DNA from: Spirosoma oryzae
GTDB lineage: Bacteria > Bacteroidota > Bacteroidia > Cytophagales > Spirosomataceae
NCBI RefSeq assembly: GCF_003002825.1
Contig: NZ_PVTE01000007.1
Location: 186,001-250,000 of the forward strand
Direction: 5' to 3'
DNA length: 64,000 nucleotides
A program made the translations under genes and the position numbers. Below the pieces are notes generated by a model. It worked only from the letters and a program-made list of their open reading frames with translations, was not told the origin of the DNA and ran no database searches. Below, piece by piece: positions 44,013 to 52,965 of the stretch. Numbering within the stretch: the first letter of the stretch is position 1; every line of letters starts with the position of its first letter.

Positions 44013-44777
44013 TTACAGCGTGAGCAGAACGCCGACCGACGCGTAGTTGATCCAGGTGAAGTTGTATATCTCGTCGACGTTGGCCCCGCCTTCGACGACC
44101 CGGTAGCCGGCTTTAAAACCAAGCGTCCGGTTGACGTTGTAAGCGCCCCCAACGAAGATGTCTTCTGCTCGGCCAAAGCGGGAACCCAGCGCATCGCCTT
44201 CCGCCAGCACGCTCCAGTGCTCGTTCGGTTTATAGGCTACGTAAAAATTGATGAGCGGCACGAACCCGATATTATCGAAATTGGTGCTGTTCGATTCGCT
44301 GGCAAACCGGACATTGGCATCCCGAATCTTGGCCGTTAGACCGACACCGACGCGCCAGTGCGTACGGGCCACAAAATCGTAGCGGTACGTCAGGCGGTAG
44401 GAGTTGAATGTATAGTCGACGGTCAGCGGGCGATTGGCCACAAATTGCTGATTGTTGAAGTTGACGTTTTGCCCGAACGATCCCTGGTACTGTACTGTCA
44501 ACGGCGCGTACAACAGCGATATCGTATGTCGATCAGCAATGGTATAGCCAAGCCGGGCCCGGTAAAATACCGTTGGATTGACACTTAGGTTATCGGGCAG
44601 GTTGACGAGCGTACCACCCTGATTGGGTATTCTGACGTCGTTATAGCGGGTGCCCAGCACCAGCCCTGATTCCAGGTCGAGCCGTAGCTGCGCCTGTGTC
44701 GGAATGCTGCCAAAAACGGCAATAAGCAGGCAGCACCAGCCGGCAATCGCCTTCGGAAAGCGTAATTTTTTATCCAT
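44013..44777 (-). CDS. Outer-membrane beta-barrel protein
   Basis: The 254-residue protein has a signal peptide (AIAGWCCLLIAVFGSIPTQA). The rest alternates polar and hydrophobic residues in short strands typical of an eight- to twelve-stranded barrel (NPTVFYRARLGYTIADRHTI, YTFNSYRLTYRYDFVARTHW, PLINFYVAYKPNEHWSVLAE), ending in a strand with NYASVGVLLTL. No family name is certain. It could be a surface porin or an accessory of the exopolysaccharide locus. The 352-bp gap before the flippase gene holds the 97-bp tandem array. Confidence 0.75.
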   Translation of the reverse strand: MDKKLRFPKAIAGWCCLLIAVFGSIPTQAQLRLDLESGLVLGTRYNDVRIPNQGGTLVNLPDNLSVNPTVFYRARLGYTIADRHTISLLYAPLTVQYQGSFGQNVNFNNQQFVANRPLTVDYTFNSYRLTYRYDFVARTHWRVGVGLTAKIRDANVRFASESNSTNFDNIGFVPLINFYVAYKPNEHWSVLAEGDALGSRFGRAEDIFVGGAYNVNRTLGFKAGYRVVEGGANVDEIYNFTWINYASVGVLLTL

Positions 44778-44855
44778 GTCTCGTAAACGACCCGAACCAC
44801 AAATGGTTTAGGGCGCTACCCAACACCTCCGTAAGCGACAGCTTCGTCTTAGACT

Positions 44856-45138
44856 GTGATTCGTCTGATTACTCTGATTGACTATGATTCAAAAAAGGAA
44901 ATCAGAGTAATCAAAGAAATCAGGCGAATCAAGGTTCAGATAGTTTCGAATTGTGATTTATTTGATTGCTTTGATAGACTGTGATTCAAAAAAGGCAATC
45001 AGACGGATCAAAACAACCACACGAATCACAGTTTAGATAGTCTCGAACTTTGATTCGTCTGATTACTTTGGCCGACTATGATTCAAATAAGGAAATCAGA
45101 GCAATCAAAATGATCAGATAAATCAGCGGTTAAGATAG
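44856..45138. repeat. Three tandem copies of a 97-bp unit, each an internal inverted repeat
   Basis: Units begin with a shared (G/T)TGATT at 44856, 44953 and 45050 (exact 97-bp spacing) and end with AGATAG at 44938-44943, 45035-45040 and 45133-45138. Each contains a left arm of 9-base steps (GATTCGTCTGATTACT) and a complementary right arm (GAAATCAGAGTAATCA), so each copy can form a long hairpin. The last copy overlaps the stop of the flippase gene. The region 44778-44855 shows nothing else. Confidence 0.8.
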
Positions 45139-46572
45139 CAGCGATTGACGGTAAGTTTTCAACTCTGAGAACGAAAGCTTGTAGTTCAGGGTCAGCAGGC
45201 CATAGGTCAGGCCACCGAGCAGGACTTGGGCAATGGTGTTGACAATGCCTTCGTAGCCAACCAACTGCTTGTAGGCGAAAACGACCAGTACCATAATCAG
45301 GCAGAATGCCGTGGGCCAGGCGATGTTGCGTAAGAAGGCACCGAAGAAATCACCGATCAGGTAGTGTACGATGCCGAAGTTGGCGACCAGGTTGAACAGC
45401 GTCGACAGGACGAAAGCAGCCGCAATACCCATAACCCCGAAATAGGTGCCGAGGTAATACACCAGCGGGATCTTCACGACCAGTGTCACCAGGTTGAGGT
45501 AGAACAGCAGGTTGGGCTTGCCCTTGGTAAACGCCAGCGTGAACAGGGGGTGGCTCAGGCAGGTAAACCAGCCGACAAAGACGAACGGACGAATCAGCTC
45601 GATGGTCTTGTCCCAGCCGGGACCGTACACCAGCGGCACGACACTCTCGGCCGTAATGTACAGCCCCGCCAGCAGCGGCATGTTGCAGTAGCTGACAAAG
45701 TCCAGAATTTTCAGATACGACTTTTTCAGCTCGGCCGTGCTATCTTTCATCTTGGCCAGAATCGGGTAGGCCACCTGCAAAATGATCGGGTTCAGCTTGG
45801 TGATCGGAAAAATCGAGAGCTGATACGCGATGGTATAATAACCCAACAGCTTGACGCCCAGCATGCCGCCGATGAAAATATTGTCGGCATTCGACTGGGC
45901 GAACCCAAGCAGGCCGTCGCCGAGATTGTACAGGCCGAAGCGCAGGTGTTCGCCGATGTTACGCAGGTCGAGGGCGAGTGTCGGCAGGAAATACGGCAGG
46001 CCGAAAATGACCTGAAAGATGGTCTTGACCGTCTGATTGATCAGCGAGCCAATGATGAGCGACAATTCATGGTAGCCATTGTAGGCCAGCAAAACCGTCG
46101 CAATCGACCCGATCACCGTGCCCGCAATGTCGATGATCGCAACGGACCGAAACTTCAGTTCCTTCTGAAGCAGAAACAGGTAAAGCTGCCCGAAATAGAC
46201 GATCAGAAAGTAATACGACGACAGATGTACGACCCCCGCCAGCTTGGGCTCTTTGTAAAACGAAACGATAAACGGGGTACTCAGGTAGACTGCCACGAAA
46301 ATGAGCGCGCCCACCAGCAGGTTGAGAAAATACAGCGTCGATAGTACCCGCCGGTCACTCTCCTGCTTGTAGATGATCGAGTTGGAGAAGCCCAGGCTGG
46401 AGAAAATGGTGAAAAAGCCGATGACCAGGTTACTGATGCTGACAATACCAAAATCAGTAGGGTCGAGCAGGCGAGCCAGAATCGCCATTTGCCCAAACTG
46501 AAAGATGGTCGAAATCACCGTCGCGACGGTAATCCATTTGCCACCGTTCATGGCCTTGTCTTTGTTACTCAT
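45130..46572 (-). CDS. Polysaccharide flippase of the MOP superfamily (Wzx/WzxC-like)
   Basis: The 480-residue protein has about 14 transmembrane segments. It begins GGKWITVATVISTIFQFGQMAILARLLDPTDFG, the usual start of WzxC-type proteins, and contains ELKFRSVAIIDIAGTVIG and LRFGLYNLGDGLLGFAQSNADNIFIG. It would move undecaprenyl-linked repeat units across the inner membrane. Partners in the locus are the initiating sugar transferase (58440), the glycosyltransferases and the Wzy/WaaL-like protein. Its last codons and stop lie inside the third copy of the tandem array, so the end of the gene may have been reshaped by the repeat. Confidence 0.9.
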   Translation of the reverse strand: MSNKDKAMNGGKWITVATVISTIFQFGQMAILARLLDPTDFGIVSISNLVIGFFTIFSSLGFSNSIIYKQESDRRVLSTLYFLNLLVGALIFVAVYLSTPFIVSFYKEPKLAGVVHLSSYYFLIVYFGQLYLFLLQKELKFRSVAIIDIAGTVIGSIATVLLAYNGYHELSLIIGSLINQTVKTIFQVIFGLPYFLPTLALDLRNIGEHLRFGLYNLGDGLLGFAQSNADNIFIGGMLGVKLLGYYTIAYQLSIFPITKLNPIILQVAYPILAKMKDSTAELKKSYLKILDFVSYCNMPLLAGLYITAESVVPLVYGPGWDKTIELIRPFVFVGWFTCLSHPLFTLAFTKGKPNLLFYLNLVTLVVKIPLVYYLGTYFGVMGIAAAFVLSTLFNLVANFGIVHYLIGDFFGAFLRNIAWPTAFCLIMVLVVFAYKQLVGYEGIVNTIAQVLLGGLTYGLLTLNYKLSFSELKTYRQSLLS

Positions 46573-46629
46573 TGGTTTGTTGACGGTGTACGTAGTACGG
46601 ATTGGTTAACTAAGGGATGAAAACAGTAT

Positions 46630-46670
46630 AGACGCTCTTCTATATAGACTGGGAAGCCGCCAAAGCGTCT
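46630..46670 (-). terminator. Stem at the end of the T9SS glycoside hydrolase gene
   Basis: AGACGCT (46630-46636) and AGCGTCT (46664-46670) form a 7-bp stem with a 27-nt loop directly downstream of the stop codon at 46671. It is weak as a terminator. Confidence 0.35.
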
Positions 46671-49031
46671 CTACTGGGTATGGATAATTTTTCGCACCGT
46701 ACGGCTTTGGCCCTGTTGCACGCTAAGCAGATAAACGCCGTGTGGTAGATTCGCCAGATTGATACGCCCGGACAGGGTAGGGTCTGCTTTCACAAACTGT
46801 GCCGATTGCCGCAACTGACCGGTTATGCTGTAAATGTCGACCCGGACGGGTTGTTCGCTGTCGTTGGTCAGGACGATGTCGACGTAGTCGGCCGTGGGGT
46901 TGGGAAAAACCTGTAGCGACGACAGATCAGCATGGCTATCATCGATCAGGGGAGGGCCTGCGCCCGGCATTACGAAAACAGGCGTCTCGCTGACGGGAAC
47001 AGGTACCGTACCGTTCCGACTGACGAGCCGGCTGCGCGTCATCGTACTCCGGCCGATCGTGGGGATGCATAACTGCACGGTGTCGCCACGGGGCACGGGT
47101 AAGTTGTACGTCCCCGTTCGTCCCCGCTCATCCCCGATCAGCAGTACGTAGGCGGAGCGCCGTTCGCCCAGGCCCGTCACGGTTGGGCCGGGTTCATACC
47201 GGTCGATAATCAGCCGGGCCGGGCCGTTGGTTACACGGACTGTGTCGCTGAAGCGGTACGCCCCCAACAAGTTGTTGACCTGCCGGAGGAAATCGGCAGC
47301 GGGTTTGCGGCTCTTGTCGCCATTAATCAATCCCATCGAGCTGAACTGCGTCGGATTCTTGGGGTCTTCGTCGTACAACTGGTAGAAAAACAGCCGGTCG
47401 ATACCAACGCGGTTGTAGAGCAGGGCCGTCCGCAGAATCCAGTCGGCCTGTGTTTGCTCGACCGTCTTGTCGCCAACGCCGATGGCCCGCAGTGGGCTGC
47501 CAGGGTTGGTATCGTAGCCCGCTTCGGTGATCCAGACTGGCCGGTCGTTGGCCAGTTCGTGCGACAGTTGTACGAAGGCGGCTGCCTGCGCCCCCACGCC
47601 CGACACTTCCGGGGCGGCTCCGCGCGTGCCACCCCCGTCCTGCGACGTTCCTGCATCGTTGGCGTACAGGTGCTGATTGATGATGTCCCAGCAAAGGTCG
47701 ATGCTGCCGTCGGCCTTATAGCCCCGAAACTCGCGGCACCAGTCAATCATACCCCGCACGTAATCGGTGGTCGACGCGGCTAGTCCGCCGATGGCGACGA
47801 GCATGGCCGGGTCCGCATTTTTTACGCCAACGCCCGGTCCCAGCGTGTTTTTATGGCCGTCGTAGAAGGCGGAGAGGTTGGCTGCATATTCGCGGGCGGT
47901 CTGGTAGGCGTTGCGGCCCTTCCAGGTTTTGTCGCGCTCGTTGTCGCATTCGATATACCGGATCAGGCCCAAGCCAATCTTTACCGAATTGATGCCCGCC
48001 CATGTCTTCACCGGGCTAACCGTAACCAGCGCCGGGTCGACTTTTTTGTTCTGGCCGTAGCGGGCGGCATACTGAAACGCGACGCGCGCCTGCTCGACGT
48101 ACGACGCGGGTTTGGTCAGGTCGCGGCCATAGATCGCCGGCACGTTTTCGTAGTCACGCTGCCCATCCGGGTACGTGTTTTCCAGCCACTTCGGCAAGGT
48201 TTTCAAACAGGCCAGCACCTCGATGCCTTCGGTCTGCATCCGTTCGTAGATCGCGTCGTAATTCCAGTTGCCGCTAAGCGTGGGGTTGAACGTGTACTGG
48301 CCAGGTGTCGATTCCAGCTTTTCCCAGTCCATGTAGTGGCGGATGGCGGTGAATCCTTTCAGGGGCGGGATGCGGGTTTCGTCGACCTGCCAGGACGCTT
48401 CGGCGCTTTCGATATTCCACTCGAAGACATTGACCCCCAGTTGTTGTGCCAGGGGCGTGTTCCGGGTCGGCGCGGGTGTCGGAGATAGGCCGGGTTTGTA
48501 ACTCCCGTAGAATTCAAGTTCGGTGGGATAGGCCCCCGACGTGTTGATGACCAGATAGCGGGCCCCCGTGACTGGCGTGGTGAGGGTAAACACGTCGGGT
48601 TTGGACGGGTCCGGGCCAACCCAGGTGTCGTATTTATCCCCGATGAATTGGGCAATCGGGATGCGCTCCCAGGTATCGGTAATGATCGAAATGGTTAGGG
48701 GGGCGTCGACGTTGGTACCGTTGCCGTCGTACATGCGAATACGCTCGATGGTCATCTGTTCGCCGGTGCGCAGCGGGTAGTAGGCGTCGTAGTTGGTGAG
48801 CAGTTTACCATACCCCGTATTGACCTCCTGACTGGTGTTGCCATCGAAAAGCCCGTCGAGTCCGTTGCTGACGTTGTTGAGCTGGTACCAGCGAGCGCCT
48901 ACGATTGGGATTTTGGTGGTGTCGGTGGGGGCTTCTGTCCCGGTACTGAGTGCCAGTAGTAGCCGGGGGCGGGGCATCAGGAGTAACAACAGCACCAGCA
49001 ACACCCCCGTCGAAACGAGTAGCTTTTTCAT
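46671..49031 (-). CDS. T9SS-secreted clan-A-type glycoside hydrolase with type A sorting domain
   Basis: The 786-residue protein has a signal peptide, a discoidin-like beta domain (about 45-180, SNGLDGLFDGNTSQEVNTGY), then a TIM-barrel region (about 200-620). Candidate catalytic residues are in IRYIECDNERD (acid) and RPVWITEAGYDTN (nucleophile). The last 80 residues form a type A C-terminal domain: SLQVFPNPTADYVDI, VRVDIYSITGQL, GVYLLSV and KIIHTQ. Substrate unknown. Its place beside the flippase suggests processing of the surface polysaccharide. Confidence 0.85.
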   Translation of the reverse strand: MKKLLVSTGVLLVLLLLLMPRPRLLLALSTGTEAPTDTTKIPIVGARWYQLNNVSNGLDGLFDGNTSQEVNTGYGKLLTNYDAYYPLRTGEQMTIERIRMYDGNGTNVDAPLTISIITDTWERIPIAQFIGDKYDTWVGPDPSKPDVFTLTTPVTGARYLVINTSGAYPTELEFYGSYKPGLSPTPAPTRNTPLAQQLGVNVFEWNIESAEASWQVDETRIPPLKGFTAIRHYMDWEKLESTPGQYTFNPTLSGNWNYDAIYERMQTEGIEVLACLKTLPKWLENTYPDGQRDYENVPAIYGRDLTKPASYVEQARVAFQYAARYGQNKKVDPALVTVSPVKTWAGINSVKIGLGLIRYIECDNERDKTWKGRNAYQTAREYAANLSAFYDGHKNTLGPGVGVKNADPAMLVAIGGLAASTTDYVRGMIDWCREFRGYKADGSIDLCWDIINQHLYANDAGTSQDGGGTRGAAPEVSGVGAQAAAFVQLSHELANDRPVWITEAGYDTNPGSPLRAIGVGDKTVEQTQADWILRTALLYNRVGIDRLFFYQLYDEDPKNPTQFSSMGLINGDKSRKPAADFLRQVNNLLGAYRFSDTVRVTNGPARLIIDRYEPGPTVTGLGERRSAYVLLIGDERGRTGTYNLPVPRGDTVQLCIPTIGRSTMTRSRLVSRNGTVPVPVSETPVFVMPGAGPPLIDDSHADLSSLQVFPNPTADYVDIVLTNDSEQPVRVDIYSITGQLRQSAQFVKADPTLSGRINLANLPHGVYLLSVQQGQSRTVRKIIHTQ

Positions 49032-49122
49032 CAGTCAAGTAAATGTAGCCCGATGGGTTTCCGGGCGGGTTAGTCAGGTACGCGTACTACAGGGCCGGGC
49101 GATCGGATCGTCCGCTACGTTG

Positions 49123-50121
49123 TCAGCGTGCCAGCACTACCTGGCCACGATGCACAATGGGTTTGTCGTTGGGGTCGGCACCCGTCTGCCGATACGTCAG
49201 CAGCCAGGTGTAGGTACCGGCTAAACACGGTGTTCCTTTGTCCGTACCGTCCCAGCGCTGGTCAAGCGAATTGCTGTAAAAAACCGGGCTTCCCCAACGG
49301 TCATACACGGTCATGGTAAAGGCCGTAGCGCCCGTGAGAAAAACGCCCAGTACGTCGTTGGTACCGTCGCCGTTAGGGGTAAACACGTCAGGAACGAACA
49401 CCGGCATGGCCGGACAGGACGTACATTGTTTTACCTGCACGTCGTCGATGGCCATATCGTTTCCGCAGCCCAGGTCGCCCTGGTTGTTGATGAGTTTGAT
49501 GATGACGCCCTCCGTCGAGGCTGGGGTGGTAAACAAGGTTGCGAAGCGGTTCCAGACGGGGGTAGCGCTCAATGGAATCGAGCCAAAGTCAATGTTCTGC
49601 AAGACCGTGCCGTCGGCGGCTTCGACGCGGAGGGTCAGGTTCGGTAAGATTGGGTCGGTACAGATGCCCGGTCGCAGCAGGTTGATGCCCCAGAGCGAAA
49701 ATTCGTAGGTCGTCTGCCCGCACAGGCCCGTAGCGAGTTGCGAAAAGACTTCTCCGGCACCCGGTGCTCCGTTTACGACCATCATCAGCCCGCCCGTTTC
49801 ACCCGGCGTATGATCCTGAGAAATCGTGTGCCAGAGACTGTTGTAGCACGAACCGTCGACGTGATCCGTCAGCGAATACTGCCCGTCGAGGGGGCAGGCA
49901 ACGGTTGTCAACTGATAGCGGGTGCGGTTACTGAGAGAAGCCGGAGAGCCCAATCGGCCAAACGATTCATCGACGGCTAATTCGGGCGGACCGCCCGTAC
50001 ACGACTGCGCCCGTAGCGGAGCGCCAGACCATATGGTTAGGACAACGGCCCATCCCAACAGGCAGAGCGTGAACCAGGCGGACCTGATTAGTTTACTACA
50101 TCGATGGGTTGGGATATGCAT
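49123..50121 (-). CDS. T9SS cargo with CHU_C/type B sorting domain (gliding-motility-associated C-terminal domain)
   Basis: The 332-residue protein has a signal peptide (LCLLGWAVVLTIWSGAPLRAQ). A jelly-roll domain with many cysteines occupies about 40-235 (QLATGLCGQTTYEFSLWGIN, GCGNDMAIDDVQVKQC). The C-terminal CHU_C domain shows FVPDVFTPNGDGTNDVLGVF and VYDRWGSPVFYS, ending in HRGQVVLAR. This domain routes proteins through the T9SS to the surface. It may be a surface adhesin or glycan-binding protein of the locus (inference). The gene diverges from the phosphopantetheinyl transferase gene. Confidence 0.85.
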   Translation of the reverse strand: MHIPTHRCSKLIRSAWFTLCLLGWAVVLTIWSGAPLRAQSCTGGPPELAVDESFGRLGSPASLSNRTRYQLTTVACPLDGQYSLTDHVDGSCYNSLWHTISQDHTPGETGGLMMVVNGAPGAGEVFSQLATGLCGQTTYEFSLWGINLLRPGICTDPILPNLTLRVEAADGTVLQNIDFGSIPLSATPVWNRFATLFTTPASTEGVIIKLINNQGDLGCGNDMAIDDVQVKQCTSCPAMPVFVPDVFTPNGDGTNDVLGVFLTGATAFTMTVYDRWGSPVFYSNSLDQRWDGTDKGTPCLAGTYTWLLTYRQTGADPNDKPIVHRGQVVLAR

Positions 50122-50219
50122 GACCGTACTTGTGACGAATTCGTGACCATATCGTCACTTGCCAGGCCCGGTAAGTTAATAGGCATCAGGCTACTGTATG
50201 ACAGGCGGCTTCAGGCTGC

Positions 50220-50227
50220 TATTTTTG
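50220..50227 (+). promoter_or_regulatory. Candidate -7 box that sets the start of the phosphopantetheinyl transferase gene
   Basis: TATTTTTG (50220-50227) matches TAnnTTTG. A transcript starting near 50234 would exclude the ATG at 50198 and favour that at 50255. The gap upstream also holds the palindrome ACGAATTCGT (50134-50143). Confidence 0.45.
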
Positions 50228-50254
50228 GCAAAACGACGAGTCAAAGCACGACAA

Positions 50255-51001
50255 ATGGCCTGGGTAACCTGTGAACTGACTGAGCCAATACAATGGCAGT
50301 CCATCGGCGAATGGCGTCAGGGGGGCGTGTCTGTAATTGGACTTCCCCTCGGTGACGTAGCCCTTCTTTCCGAAGACAAGCTAAACAGCCTGACACCCGA
50401 AGAACGGCAGCGGGCCGATCGATTCCGGCAACCCGCCGACCGGCTCCGGTTTCTCTACGGCCGGTTGTTGCTGCGCTGGGTCAGCTACCGCCTGACGGGG
50501 CGTCCGGCTCAACTGCTGACGGGGCCTTACGGTAAACCCGACTTCCCGGCTGATACGGGCTGGCACGTCAACCTGTCGCATGCCGGCGACTGGGTACTGG
50601 TAGCGGTCGATCGGCAACCGGTCGGAATCGATGTCGAGTCATCTTCGGTGAACCTGTTGCTCGACACCCTATTGCCGACCATCTGTAGTGCGGCCGAGCA
50701 GCATTATGTCCGGGGAAGCCAACATGCCACGGCTGCCTTTCTGCAACTCTGGACGCGTAAGGAAGCGTTGCTGAAAGCCATCGGGCGGGGACTGATCGAT
50801 AAGCTGGATACCGTACCCGCGCTGGCCGGCCGAACAGTCATTCCGCTAGCTATCGACGCTGGTGAAGTCAACTGGCGCGTTGACAGCTTTGCTGTCGATT
50901 CGGTACACACAGCGGCCGTAGCTTACCAGTCTTTTCGTGAATTACCAACCTATTATCGGCTAACGGCATCTGATTTGTTAACGTATCATCGGTTTGGGTG
51001 A
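50255..51001 (+). CDS. 4'-phosphopantetheinyl transferase, Sfp type
   Basis: The enzyme (248 residues from ATG 50255; 267 if ATG 50198 is used) moves phosphopantetheine from CoA to the carrier serine of synthetases. It shows the Sfp-type motifs: RLRFLYGRLLLRW, GPYGKPDFP, HVNLSHAGDWVLVAV, GIDVES and LWTRKEALLKAIGRGL. It is most likely the activating enzyme for Ser560, Ser1566 and Ser1026 of the two megasynthases, 11 kb upstream on the same strand. The genome may also hold an AcpS for fatty-acid synthesis. It is followed by a glycosyltransferase-like gene 79 bases downstream. Confidence 0.9.
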   Translation: MAWVTCELTEPIQWQSIGEWRQGGVSVIGLPLGDVALLSEDKLNSLTPEERQRADRFRQPADRLRFLYGRLLLRWVSYRLTGRPAQLLTGPYGKPDFPADTGWHVNLSHAGDWVLVAVDRQPVGIDVESSSVNLLLDTLLPTICSAAEQHYVRGSQHATAAFLQLWTRKEALLKAIGRGLIDKLDTVPALAGRTVIPLAIDAGEVNWRVDSFAVDSVHTAAVAYQSFRELPTYYRLTASDLLTYHRFG

Positions 51002-51080
51002 CCGAGCTACCGTGTGTCGGTCATATACATAGCCGTACCGGACGAGTGCATCCTCATTCGACACGTGCTATGTGTTCTCC

Positions 51081-52049
51081 ATGCAACGACTGATACTAAA
51101 GGCCCTGTACGTAGTAGCGACGCTCAAGTACCCGCGTATCCGACGCGATCTGCGCTATTTCGTTCGCGATAATTATTTTGCCCGGCTCAATCAGATCCAG
51201 TTTTACAAGGCCGATTACGTCGCTAAAAAGCCGTATAAAGTAACGGACTACCACGGCGAGTTCGATCAGGAATTGCGTTACGTGCTGCCCTTTGCGTACT
51301 GGCACCAGTGCAACGGAACGCTGAAACAAACCATCTCCTGCACGAATACGAAGGAGTTCTATTATTTCAGCCCCGATCATCAGGAAAAATACCCGAAGCG
51401 GGTGTGGCAGGCAGGCTACGACTACTACGACGTACCGAACATGACCCATAGCCCCACGTTCGACTTTTCGAAGTGGAAGCGGGTGCCGTTCAAAAGTCAC
51501 TATCGGAACGACTTGTTTCGCTACGAAAAACCCTTGCTGGTCATCGCCAACAAATACAATATCGAGTGGGACGGCCCACCGCGTAATTTCCTCGATATTC
51601 CAACGCTCGACCGCATCATCAGCCGTTGCAAAACCACGCATCAGATCGTCTATAACCGCCCGCTGTCGTCGCAGATCGTACTCGACAATAGTGAAATCAT
51701 GGACCTGGGCGAACACGCGTGGATTCGCGAAAACCACCCCGAGGTGCTGTTGATGAACGACCTGCATGAGCAGTATCGCGATCGGGTCAGCAGCTTTAAT
51801 CACCTGCAACTGCTGGTTTATGCCAATTGCGACCGGTTTATTTCGATGCACGGCGGGACGGCTGCGCTGGCCAGTTATTTCGAAGGAACAAACATCATTC
51901 TGTCGCGGCCCGGTGGGGGGATGGAACATCATTTCGACGAGTACAACACCATATTCCCCGCCCTGTCTGGCGCTACCATCCGGCACGCAAAGACGCCCGA
52001 GGAGGTGATCGATCTGGTTGAGCAACACTACGGACAAGCCGTCTCATGA
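51081..52049 (+). CDS. Unassigned protein, possible glycosyltransferase of the polysaccharide locus
   Basis: From ATG 51081 it has 322 residues (GTG at 51072 would add three). I recognise no family with certainty. It lacks transmembrane helices and a signal peptide. Features: a basic N-terminus, aromatic-rich middle (EFYYFSPDHQEKYP, AGYDYYDVPNM), KPLLVIANKYNIEWDGPPRNF, and the ending NHLQLLVYANCDRFISMHGGTAALASYFEGTNIILSRPGGGME, which looks like the nucleotide-sugar-binding half of a GT-B fold. It overlaps the fucosyltransferase start by four bases (ATGA), so it is probably made with it. Confidence 0.6.
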   Translation: MQRLILKALYVVATLKYPRIRRDLRYFVRDNYFARLNQIQFYKADYVAKKPYKVTDYHGEFDQELRYVLPFAYWHQCNGTLKQTISCTNTKEFYYFSPDHQEKYPKRVWQAGYDYYDVPNMTHSPTFDFSKWKRVPFKSHYRNDLFRYEKPLLVIANKYNIEWDGPPRNFLDIPTLDRIISRCKTTHQIVYNRPLSSQIVLDNSEIMDLGEHAWIRENHPEVLLMNDLHEQYRDRVSSFNHLQLLVYANCDRFISMHGGTAALASYFEGTNIILSRPGGGMEHHFDEYNTIFPALSGATIRHAKTPEEVIDLVEQHYGQAVS

Positions 52050-52918
52050 TTATCGCCCGCATTACGAGTGGACTGGGAAATCAGTTGTTTCAGTACGCCC
52101 TGGCTCGCCATCTGGCGCTGAAAAACAAGACCTCGCTTTACGTCGACCTGAGCTATTACCGGCAGGCGTATGAAACCGATACGCTTCGCTCGTTCAAGCT
52201 GGATCGGTTCAACACGCACTATCACGTACTGAATGACTCGCCTTTCCTGTACGTCTCGAAGTTCACCAAGCTGTTGCCCAACCGAACGCTGAAGCCTGTG
52301 TTTCACTTCGTGCAGGAACAGCAGTTCCACGTCGACCCAAGCGTAGAACAGGCCCGTTCTGCCGTCGTCACACTGGAAGGCTTCTGGCAGTCAGAGCGGT
52401 ATTTTCGGGCGAGTGCGGACGCCGTTCGACGCGAGCTGACGTTTCAACGGAAACCCGGACCTGACTTTGCGCGGTACGCGGACCAAATTGCGCAAACGGA
52501 CTGCCCTGTGTCGGTCCACATCCGTCGGGGTGATTACGTGAACCATCCCGAGTTCAGTCAGTCGTTTGGCTTCATCGGGCTGGATTACTACCAGGCTGCG
52601 CTGGCCGAACTGAATCGCCGGTTTGTCAACGCGCGGTTCTTCGTGTTCAGCGACGATCCTGACTGGGTAGCCGCTAACCTGCACCTGAGCGCCCCGCATG
52701 TGTACGTGCGAAACAGCGGTCCTGACGCCGACGTCGACGACCTGCAACTGATGAGCCTGTGTCACCACCACGTCATTGCCAATAGCTCCTTTAGCTGGTG
52801 GGGAGCCTGGCTCAATCCACGCCCCGACAAACTGGTGATTGCACCCCGTACCTGGTTTCGCAACAAACCCACCTGGAATACCGTCGATCTGATTCCCGAC
52901 ACCTGGTTACGACTCTGA
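52046..52918 (+). CDS. Alpha-1,2-fucosyltransferase (GT11)
   Basis: The 290-residue protein has the GT11 features: SGLGNQLFQYALARHLAL at the start, VSVHIRRGDYVN (HxRRGDY near 158), FFVFSDDPDWV, and NSSFSWWGAWL. It transfers fucose from GDP-fucose in alpha-1,2 linkage to a sugar acceptor. It overlaps the preceding gene by four bases. The presence of fucose in the product also fits the fucose cassette at 10.5-14 kb, although that cassette is catabolic. Confidence 0.93.
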   Translation: MIIARITSGLGNQLFQYALARHLALKNKTSLYVDLSYYRQAYETDTLRSFKLDRFNTHYHVLNDSPFLYVSKFTKLLPNRTLKPVFHFVQEQQFHVDPSVEQARSAVVTLEGFWQSERYFRASADAVRRELTFQRKPGPDFARYADQIAQTDCPVSVHIRRGDYVNHPEFSQSFGFIGLDYYQAALAELNRRFVNARFFVFSDDPDWVAANLHLSAPHVYVRNSGPDADVDDLQLMSLCHHHVIANSSFSWWGAWLNPRPDKLVIAPRTWFRNKPTWNTVDLIPDTWLRL

Positions 52919-52965
52919 TCCTGCGATCTGTTTGTCAATACGCCACGCCCATAGCTGTAAATCCC

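Noticed and set aside
44856..45138. CRISPR-like array
   Set aside because: The three units are contiguous, diverged from each other and palindromic, with no unique spacers and no cas genes nearby.
45364..46344. Open frame of 326 codons on the plus strand opposite the flippase gene
   Set aside because: It is rich in Gln, Arg and Asp and lies fully within the flippase gene, so it is a shadow.
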